DNA of 64,000 nucleotides, from positions 25,802,001 through 25,866,000 of the forward strand of contig NC_079875.1 of the NCBI RefSeq assembly GCF_029227915.1, in the 5' to 3' direction. Made by a program: the position numbers and the translations under genes. Below are positions 55,759-64,000 of this stretch, one piece after another; positions within the stretch are counted from its first letter, which is position 1, and each line of letters begins with the position of its first letter. A model generated the notes under the pieces. The model worked only from the letters and a program-made list of their open reading frames with translations. It searched no databases and was not told the origin of the DNA. The DNA comes from Hydractinia symbiolongicarpus (taxonomy: Eukaryota > Cnidaria > Hydrozoa > Anthoathecata > Hydractiniidae).

Positions 55759-57000
55759 TTAGACACCTCGAATTAAGGGACCCTCGCACTGGAACTTCTC
55801 GTTTGTTGATGAAGTGAATGACACCATTATCTTTGATTTGCACATGCTTACCAACTGCACAGCACCACAAGATTCACATTTGTGCAACTTTCCGTTCCCA
55901 CTCTCTATCAGTTGTTCAACACATTCATTGCACGACAACACTGAACACAAACTTCCATCATTAATTAAACGTATCTTGACTTCTGCACTCCCTGTCGTGG
56001 AATCCAATGTTGAAGCTAATTCTTCTTCCACCTCGGTAGAGCTTAAGTCAGGAATTGATCCTTCTACTTCCTCCGCAACAGAAAGGTAAGAACTTTTCAG
56101 CCTTTTTTTATTCATGAAAGTCGTGACTTGGCAGTTAACCAGCGAATAAACGTGTTTTTCTTCAAGTTTATCGACTAGGTCACCAAACATTGTCAAGATA
56201 ATTGTATTGACACCATCATCTGTGATGACATGTTCTCGTAACTTATAGGTGCCCTTGTTGTTTATCTCCCCTCGTGATACGACTCTGAATTTGATGTTGA
56301 CATAGGTTGCTGGCTCAATTTCATTGATGATATCATCAATTGTGTGATACTGCCACTCGATTTTTTCATTCTTGAAAGGGACTGTTTTTGGTTTGATGGA
56401 TGAAAAGTTTGTGAGTTTTACTTCCATCTTGTTGTTGCCAGTCATAACATTGGTGACCTGGCAACTGGTACCACTTTCGAAGTATTTTTCAAGTCTCCGT
56501 CGTTTCTCTGTCGAAAAACAGACAGCACGAAACTTTTCATCCTCGGTTTTGAACGTCATGTCGAAAAATTTGGTACATGAATTACTTTTGGCTGTCTGAA
56601 TTGGAGACAGTTGCACCACATATCCTTCCAAATTTTGACCAGTTCCTTTCTCTAAAAAATAAAATAAATGATATACATCATCATGGAAAAATTATAGCTA
56701 ACTACATACATACAAAAAATTATACCTAGCTATACCTAGGTAACTATCTATGCAAGTAGTAGTGGTAGAAGTAGTGTAGTAGTCACTCGTTTTATTAACT
56801 TTAAAACTACCTAAAGTTTCATGAAGGCCTTATTATCTATACAACAGCAGCACAAAACACTTTTTCGTATGCGTAGGTGAAAGTAAAGTCTGTTCTATTT
56901 TACCTGGGGTTCTAGGTTGCTTTCTGGATTGCGCCATTCTACGTTGCTTAATCACCACCACACTTTCACCAAAGAGAACATTCATACGCCATGCTGCCAT
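55759..57000 (-). CDS. RPA/OB-fold single-stranded-DNA-binding protein, two exons
   Basis: The gene model on the minus strand has exon 1 57000-56904 (ATG at 57000; MAAWRMNVLFGESVVVIKQR), intron 56903-56652 (donor CCCCAG|GTAAAA, acceptor TTTTTTAG|AGAAAG), and exon 2 56651-55759. It gives about 329 residues with no breaks. Exon 2 has OB-fold-like blocks (GYVVQLSPIQTAKSNSCTKF, FDMTFKTEDEKFRAVCFS; then YVNIKFRVVSRGEINNKGTY, LTMFGDLVDKL). Near the C-terminus lies a four-Cys zinc ribbon (CNEC ... HKCESCG) as in RPA70 DBD-C. Such proteins coat single-stranded DNA in replication and repair, and RPA-like genes also ride in Helitrons. It is convergent with the Helitron fragment at 53.7-55.1 kb. A CCAAT box lies at 57070-57066 on this strand. 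Confidence 0.7.
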
Positions 57001-57289
57001 TTTATCCAGAGTTTTAAATGAAGAAATAAATGCAATTCGGTCACCGCGAAAAAATCAGTAATCTAATTGGTTCGTCATGCAACAGGCATTGTCATGTTGT
57101 TTGTTGAAGCAACTTTCGTACTTCCCTTCTGGAACTTCGCGACTGGCTAGAACAGTAGAAGCAACACAGACGGTAACCGGTATCGATGGAAGCGGTTATG
57201 GCTTAAGCAATCCCATCTATCAAAATATAAGTAATAGAATACTCATGAACATGCACATATACAGAAACGACGAGTGTTTCAAACCGTCA
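57001..57289. other. Upstream region of the RPA-like gene
   Basis: Contains a CCAAT box on the minus strand 66 bp before the ATG. No TATA box could be assigned. A short plus-strand frame (57077-57319) runs into satellite and is not a gene. Confidence 0.35.
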
Positions 57290-57425
57290 AGGTTTCTTGT
57301 TAGTATTGATACAAGATAATTGTCATTTAGTGTCGACAACCTCGTTTCAGGTTCTATATATTTTAGCCGTAAAATTGATAAACGAGGCATTTCAAAGAGA
57401 CGAGTGTTATATATTTGCGATGTGT
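57290..57425. repeat. Solitary satellite monomer
   Basis: One ~120-bp unit (TTGATACAAGATAATTGTCA...GTCGACAACCTCGT...GCCGTAAAATTGATAAACGAGG...TATTTGCGAT) in the orientation of arrays B-D, far from any array. Confidence 0.75.
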
Positions 57426-57699
57426 CTTAAAAGTTTCCACCATGATATCGACAAACAATGCTTGATAAACCGTTTTATCGACTTTGTTTGTTCTATGTTT
57501 GTTCACAGTGCTTCTTTATCAAAGAATCACTGAACAAACACAGCATCTTACTCAGTTACAATAGGAAATGTTGCAGCTAGACACAAACCAAGCTGTATTT
57601 ATCTTAAAACAGACACACAAAAAAAATTTTCTTTCTTCAGTGCTGTTTTATGAAACCTTTTGTTAGCAGGTATAATAATTGCAACTACTAGGATTTAGG
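57426..57699. other. No supported gene
   Basis: AT-rich; CAAACAATGCTTGATAAACC.. and GTTTGTTC/GAACAAAC words give weak local inverted repeats. Confidence 0.35.
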
Positions 57700-57768
57700 A
57701 TTTTCCTAGCGCATTTCCTTACCGAACAACACATTTTGTTGTTGGGTAAGGAAATGCGCTAGGAAAAT
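57700..57768. ncRNA. Near-perfect 69-nt hairpin (pre-miRNA-like or foldback MITE)
   Basis: Arms 57700-57723 and 57745-57768 pair without mismatch over 24 bp (core CTAGCGCATTTCCTTACC). After one G-G mismatch a further 7 bp pair (57725-57731 with 57737-57743), leaving a loop of about 5 nt. The size fits a microRNA precursor. Cnidarian precursors are known for high complementarity, but tiny foldback elements look the same. Confidence 0.45.
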
Positions 57769-59807
57769 AAAGAAATGCCACAACACAAACGAAACAGTAA
57801 TTATTTTAAAAAAGCCAGTTAGATTTTAAACTAGTTTTCTGTTTTTGTATATTGTTAGTGCTTTTTTATGGAACTCGTTTTGTCACTGAGTGCACTATTG
57901 AAGCTTGCAGTTAGGTAAAAATCTGAAACACAAAGTAAAGTCGCGTCTTCATGTCCAAGTCATTTTTCGTAAGGTTTCATAAATCGCAGAAAGATGCGCA
58001 ACTTAATATATGCTTATCCTTTGAGAAAATATGCTCTTTCTTTTCGTAACGTAACTTTGAATATATGACAGCAACATATTTCCGTCATTGCATAATTGCA
58101 CATCCGTTTTGAAGCGAAATTGATCTGACGTGAAAACGATTGATGTTAAACATTTCAAAATCTTTTACCCAAATCAACATGTGAATGTGCCTATTTCTGG
58201 AGCTTGAATCAGTAAAATATCAAATTCACATTTGTTTGGCCTGCATGAAAAAGACCACGAACTTATTTTCATTATTTAATATGATTTTTCTCGCATTTGG
58301 ATTGGTTAATCTGCACGAAAGAAGTAATATATTTTTAATTTCTACTAAGAGACGGGTGCAAGTTGTTGTTGGTTTGTAATTCTAAAGGTAATTGTCCGTT
58401 AAAAAGAATTTTCTAGCTTGGCTTGACCCCAATCTAGTAGGGTCTAAATATTTAGGTGAGCGCATAATTGTTGACGCCTATTGCCAAAATAAAATCATTG
58501 CATTGCACATTTACATTTCAGACTAAATATCATTAAACGAATGAAAATAACAACGACTTAAAATAATATTTTGAAACTTGGTTAACCGGGTTAAAACGTG
58601 TGATCCTATACATTTTTTGATCAGCGTTTCAACAATGGAATCTGGTAATTTTTAAAAAATATTAGGCACAGATATTTTAACAATAACAAATGGCTGATAA
58701 ATTAATTTCTTTAGTTACTAGAAAACCTATAGTACTGAATCCAGGCCTTTTGCTTGTGTAACCGAGCTGTAGTTTTGTTTTACAAAAGAAAACTAGTATA
58801 CAACATATATGAAGAAAGTTTTTGAAATGCAGTCCGCGCGTCTTGTGTTTGTTTTAAACACTTAGTTTACATTTAGTTCCCACTTATGAAAATCTTAAAA
58901 AACGAATATAGCTCGTTAGTAAATTTTGTCATACATGCCTTTACGTTTGGTCTCTTTAAAATATTTTAGAAAGTTAGCAAGCAGCGTATTAATTTTTTCT
59001 CCTGAAAAATCAAATTAAGTTTACAATGAATTAGAAAAATTGTCTGAGCATGCAGTAAAAGGTTATCTCTCTAAAATTACCACAGGACAAAATACAAAAG
59101 CAACCGCAGCCTACTCAGAGATGCCAGAGTTATGTCTTCTAAGCTTGCTGAGGTTGTTTTGACTGTAATCCTTCTTAATGATAATGAAAAAATAAGCAGT
59201 TAAAAACACTCTCTGGCAACAAAAAATTGCTCTGCATTTGATAGTACATAGCAATTTAAAAATAAGAAAGTGCTGTTGAGTTGCAGAATCTATTACAGTT
59301 TTCATCTTCATGCACACTAGCCACAAAGGAAACAGAAATGGATCTAAGAGAGTATTTGCAAGTAAAAATTAAAATATATGGAGCTTGTCATTGCTAAACT
59401 ACAGGCTGATTGTTACAGCAATGTTAAAACAAATGCAATGTTATTTTTTTTCATAGGGATAGGCTAACATTGGAATCAATTGTTAAAAAAAAGTTGATTC
59501 GTCTGAATATTTTAAAGATAATTTGCTTATTTTTGCAAATACCAAATGATGACAGCGTGACTAGCAATTATTTAACACTTTACTGACTTAAAAAATGAAA
59601 AAAAAAATTGTATTTAATACTTGATATTCACTGACAAATTTAGAAGAGTCAAATGAAACCTTAAATGCAATCATTTTACAAAGACTCCCTTAAGGAATCA
59701 AAAAGGAGTCAAATTGAAACGCAAGAAGGAGTCAACCCGCAATGACTCCCTTCTAAGGTGTTCTTGATAATAATTATTATTTTTCGTTTCGTTTGGCTCC
59801 TTTAATG
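57769..59807. other. No supported gene over 2 kb
   Basis: AT-rich. Around 59640-59780, GACTCCCTTAAGG, AAAAGGAGTCAAATTG and GAAGGAGTCAACCCGC form short inverted repeats that may belong to a small unidentified element. Confidence 0.4.
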
Positions 59808-61038
59808 TGCTTTTAAATGCCTCGTTTCTCGATTTTACAGCGTAAATGTGTAGTTTTTGAACCTGAATGACAATTATCTTGTATCAATACGAAAAATCGC
59901 AAAAAACTATGAAACTTGTCACTTTTAAATCACTAGTTTATCACTTCTACGTCTAAAACATATAAAACTTGAGACGAGGTTGTCGACTCTTTATGAAAAT
60001 TATCCCGTATCAATACGATAAATCGCAAATGTATGAGACACTCGTCTCTTTTAAATTCCTCATTTATCAATTTTACGACTAAAATAAATAGAAACTGAGA
60101 CAAGGTTTTCTTCCCTAAATTACAATTATCTTGTATCAATACGAAAAATTGCAAATATATAACACTTGTCTCTTTTAAATGCCTCGTTTATCAATCTTAC
60201 GAATCAAATATATAGAGTCTGAGACTAGGCTGTAGCCTCTAAGTGAGAATTATCTTGTACGAAAAATCGCAAATACATGACACTCGTCAATTTGAAATGT
60301 CCCGTTTATTAAATCCACAGCTAAAATATATCAAAACTAAGACGAGGTTGAAGACGCTAAAAGAGAATTATTTTGTATCAATACGTAAAACCGCAAATAT
60401 ATAACACTAGTCTCTTTTAAATGCCTTGATTATCACTTTAACCTAAAATAATTAAAATATACAGAACTTGAGACTAAGTAGCCGACCCTAAATGACAATT
60501 ATCTTGTATCAATACGAAAAATCGCAAATACATAACCCTAGCCTCTTTGCAATGCCTCGTTTGTCAATTTTACGGTTAAAATATATCGAACCTGCGACGA
60601 GGTTGTCGACCCTAAATGACAATTATCTTGTATCAATACGAAACATCGCAAATATATGACACCGGACACTTTGGATTGCCCCGTTTATCAATGTTACGGC
60701 CAAAAGGGTTGAGTGCTATTTATTTGCGATTTTTCGCATTGATACAAGATAATTCTAATTTAGCGTCTACAACCTCCTCTCAGGTTCTTATATTTTAGCC
60801 GTGGAATTGATAAGCGAGACATTTAAATGTGACGAGTGTCGTGTATTTGCGATTTTTCGTATTGATACAAGCGTCGACCCTGTTTTAGCCGTAAAATTGA
60901 TAAACGAGACATTTAAAGGAGACGAGTGCTATCTATTTGCGATTTTTCGCATTGATACAAGATAATTGTCATTTAGGGACGACAACCTTGTCTCTGGTTT
61001 AACATATTTTAGTCGTAAAATTGATAAACGAGGCATTT
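59808..61038. repeat. Satellite array E with an internal orientation switch
   Basis: From 59808 to about 60703 the monomers run in array-A orientation. At about 60704 the array flips (GGCCAAAAGGGTTGAGTGCT junction) and runs in array-B orientation to 61038, where a hAT-like terminus cuts it. Monomers near 60200-60480 are strongly diverged. Confidence 0.8.
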
Positions 61039-61805
61039 CAGGGGCGGATCTAGGATCTTTTTCTGGTTAGGCAAAATTTAACAGATTTTGTTGGCAAAGT
61101 AAATCAGGGGTTGTGGTGTTGTATGAGGTGTTTTTATAATAAAAGGAGCTAAAATCTTCCAAAAGTAAGGTATTTAGTTATTAAAAATCGTTGCTAGATT
61201 AGAAACGAAAGTGTATTTATAACACTTGTATGGAAAACGCGTCCTATAGGATAATGACGTTAAAGTAGTGTTATTGACGTCGCGCCGTAACGTCATAAAA
61301 ATTAACATTTGAGACATACTTTTTTCGGCAACTATAAAGGAAATTTCGGCGACTTTAAAGGAAAGTGACTATGACCGTCACATACACTCCGTATTATTAT
61401 AAGAGATTAAATGAGATGATAAAAAAACTTAGTTCTTACTTGAAGCCAAAGTAGCGATAGGGAGCGCTAAAGAGCGTTTGAAAAGTAGAGATAAGGAGCG
61501 CGGCGAAATGTTCTAAATAGCTCCAATGAGCGATATCAGACTAATTTGTCATTCTCATTAGAAACTGAAAGTGTAGCTTCTTCAATGTGAACATAAAGAA
61601 GGTTGATTTTTTATATGGCAAGAAGTCTTTCTTAACTTGCTATCGGTCTTCATGTCAGTAGCAAGTAACCAGACCCCCATAACAGGCTCCAAACAAAAAA
61701 TTGCGGTTATAGGTCAATTAGCATCCAGTGTAAATTAAACAATATGTGGTGAATGAATGGGAATTTGAGATATTGATCGAATGATATAGATGATGAGGCT
61801 TTATA
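61039..61805. mobile_element. hAT-like terminus and Helitron-like 5' terminus fragments
   Basis: At 61039 the satellite is interrupted inside a monomer by CAGGGGCGGATCTAGGATCT, a hAT-type end; the partner end was not found. On the minus strand from 61406, TCTCTTATAATAATACGGAG followed by GTCGCCGAAATTTCC (61355-61340) matches the 5' end of the Helitron-like element at 48859, again preceded by A. The stretch 61407-61805 is featureless. Confidence 0.45.
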
Positions 61806-62750
61806 AAGTTGTGGACTCAAAATTACAATTATCTTGTATCAATAAGAAAAATCGCAAATACATGACACTCGTCACTTTGAAATTTCGCATCTATAAATTT
61901 TACGGCCATAATGTATAGAACCGGAGACGAGGTTGTCGTCCCTAAATGACAATTATCCTGTATCATTACGAAAAATCGCAAATATATGAGACACTCGCCA
62001 ATTTTAAATGCCTGGCTTATCAATTTACCGGTAAAATATATAAAACCTTAGACGAGGTTGTCGACCGTAAATGACAATTATCCTGCATCAATACAAAAAA
62101 TCGCGAATATATGAGACACTCCGTTCTTTAAATGCCTCGTTTATCAATTTTACGGCTAGAATATAAGAACCTGAGACAAGGTTGTGGACCCAAAATTACA
62201 ATTATCTTGTATCAATACGAAAAATTGCAAATACATGACACTTGTCTCTTTTAAATGCCTCGTTTATCAACTCTACTGATAAAATATATAAAACCTGAGA
62301 CGAGGTTGTCGACCCTAAATGGCAATTATCCTGTATCAATTCAAAATATCGCGTATATATGAGACACTCTGCTCTTTTAAGTGGCTCGTTTACCAATTCC
62401 ACGGCCAAAATATATACAACCTGATATGAGGTTGTCGACCCTAAATTACAATTATTTTGTATAAAAGCGAAAAATCGCAAGTATCTGACACTCGTCTCTT
62501 TTAAATGCCTCGTTTATCAATTTTACGACTAAAATACATAAAAACTGAAACGAGGTTTTCGTCCCTGAATGACAATTATCTTTTGTCAATATGAAAAATC
62601 GTGTCACTTTGAAATGTCTCGTTTAATAATTTTACGGCTAAAATATATAGAACCTGAGACGAGGTCGTCGACCCTAAATGGCAATTATCTTGTTTCAGTA
62701 CGAAAAATAGCGAATATATAACTCGGGTTTCATTTAAATGCCTCGTTTAT
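61806..62750. repeat. Satellite array F
   Basis: About eight monomers in array-A orientation. The last one breaks off at CGTTTATCATG (about 62751), where the R2-like LINE begins. Confidence 0.8.
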
Positions 62751-62751
62751 C

Positions 62752-64000
62752 ATGTGCTAGCTGTTGATTCCACTGAAAAGTCTCGGCTGCTGAAAGCTAA
62801 CCCGGATAACTCCCACAGTGTTCTTTCTCAGCAATCAACAGAACCTGACCATCTTAGCAGTATGAAATGGAAACAACCTATTGCTTGGCCGAAGTCAATT
62901 GACACAAAATTGTGGAATTCCCTTGATGATGCAGTTTTCCACAATCTTCTAGGCTCTTACCCATTGTCAAAAAAAAGTGGAGCTGTTGGAATCAACAATT
63001 TACCACCATGCGTCTCACCTGTTTGGTGTAAGGTCACTTCCCCAGCACAACCTATCAGGTTTGAACAGGAGAGCTTTACGAAGCATCAGTTTGGTGAACG
63101 AAAAGAACAATCTACTCCGAACTCTTAAGAACACATCTGACCCAGTTGAGAAAAGCAACATGCAAAACCTTTTAGATGATATAATGGCCAAGTTAAGGTT
63201 ACTTCGGAGAGGTGAGCGGAATAGGAAAAGACGTTGGAAAATCTCGAATGCACGCCGGGCTTTCTCTAAGAATCCTTATCAGACTGGAAAAAATATTTTA
63301 GATCCCAAATGTTCAATAGAACTTGAAGTTGCCCAGGACGAAATGGATTCACACAAACATTCAACCTTGAACGATCCTTCACGCCATATACCTCTTTCAG
63401 ATCTCCCTGGATTGTCTTCACCACCAAATCTAGTCTCAGCTTTCGATTCTTCCAAGCTAAAGTTCAAGGATTTCCAAGCTTTCCTACATTCCCGTAGAAA
63501 TGCTTCTTCTCCTGGGCTGAACCAAATTCCTTACACAGTATATAAGAATTGTCCTCATATTGCATCGTTTCTGTTTAACATTTTTCTAGCTTGTCTAAAG
63601 AAGTCTTTTATTCCTGTGCAATGGAGAATTGCATCTGAAGTTTATATGCCTAAAAACAACACACCTTGTCTATCCAACATAAAGGATTTTCGCACCATAG
63701 CTCTTCTGAATGTTGAAGGAAAGCTCTTTTTTAGTTTGATTTCCAAGCGGTTAGAATCGCATATTATAAAGAAAAACAACTTCATTAATACTTCCGTTCA
63801 AAAGCTTGTATGGAAAAAGTTCCGGGTTGCTGGAAACACATGTCTTTTGTTTGGTTCACACTTAAGAATGCGAAGGCACAACATTATTCACTTTCAGCCA
63901 TATGGCTTGATATTGCTAATGCGTACCCTTCAGTTCCGCACAAGCTGATATTTATGGCTCTGAGACGCTGTGGTGTACCAGAATCATGGATAAGGCTCAT
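62752..64000 (+). pseudogene. R2-like LINE, N-terminal linker and reverse transcriptase (continues past the window)
   Basis: The sequence starts within satellite and lacks the expected N-terminal zinc-finger region. KLWNSLDDAVFHNLL leads through an A8 run (about 62969-62976), where the frame changes, into ELLESTIYHHASHLFGVRSL. Next come a basic linker (RRGERNRKRRWKISNARRAF), then RT blocks SSPGLNQIPYTVYKNCPH, FIPVQWRIASEVYMPKNN, FRTIALLNVEGKLFFSLISK and, after a one-base frameshift near 63803, WLDIANAYPSVPHKLIFMAL with the first catalytic Asp. The YADD block lies beyond the window. This is the same family type as the C-terminal fragment at 661-1455, but whether it also carries a USP cannot be seen. 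RT function: target-primed reverse transcription of the element RNA. Confidence 0.65.

Overview
This is AT-rich eukaryotic nuclear DNA, most likely from a cnidarian and possibly a hydrozoan. The lineage is inferred from the character of the sequence: spliced genes with short exons, RING/B-box and ankyrin genes, SAP-domain orphan proteins, R2-like LINEs, a Penelope-like element, a Tigger element, Helitron pieces, hAT elements and tRNA-derived SINEs. No rRNA, organellar or bacterial features are seen. Most of the window is repeats; perhaps four host-type genes can be supported, and three of them are damaged or truncated.

Layout. 0.66-3.6 kb: the 3' part of an R2-like LINE (C-terminal zinc finger and restriction-like endonuclease region) running into a ubiquitin-specific protease (USP) domain, then a repeated 3' UTR. 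3.6-8.6 kb: LINE and SINE fragments in otherwise empty sequence. 8.6-10.7 kb: a second copy of the USP and 3' UTR, cut at its 5' end beside a Crypton-like tyrosine recombinase remnant on the other strand. 11.8-21.5 kb and 34.4-40.4 kb: the two arms of a large inverted duplication. Each arm carries one copy of a five-exon gene encoding RING, B-boxes, coiled coil and ankyrin repeats. The arms differ by a SINE, a Penelope-like element, a palindrome, a LINE/SINE tail and an expanded intronic minisatellite. 21.5-34.4 kb (between the arms): arrays of a ~120-bp satellite in mirrored orientation, a GACGTC-rich terminal-inverted-repeat element, and a Ty3/gypsy element whose integrase is split by a hAT-like element.

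42-43.8 kb: another satellite array. 44.0-44.5 kb: a SAP-domain gene fragment. 44.9-46.8 kb: a dead Tigger/pogo transposon with clear ends. 48.9-51.9 kb: a non-autonomous Helitron-like element. 52.4-53.1 kb: an inverted-repeat element. 53.7-55.1 kb: the 5' coding part of an autonomous Helitron-type element, with a 2A-like peptide, a protease-like domain and a DUF6570-like region. 55.8-57.0 kb: an apparently intact two-exon RPA/OB-fold gene on the minus strand. 57.7 kb: a near-perfect hairpin. 59.8-62.75 kb: more satellite. 62.75 kb to the end: the reverse transcriptase part of an R2-like LINE that leaves the window.

The most interesting item is the apparent RT/endonuclease-USP fusion: a retrotransposon that may carry its own deubiquitinase at the C-terminus, with a second copy supporting USP plus 3' UTR as one repeated unit. 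The TRIM-ankyrin inverted duplication, where each copy carries its own different lesion, is second. All homology statements come from reading motifs by eye; no searches were run.
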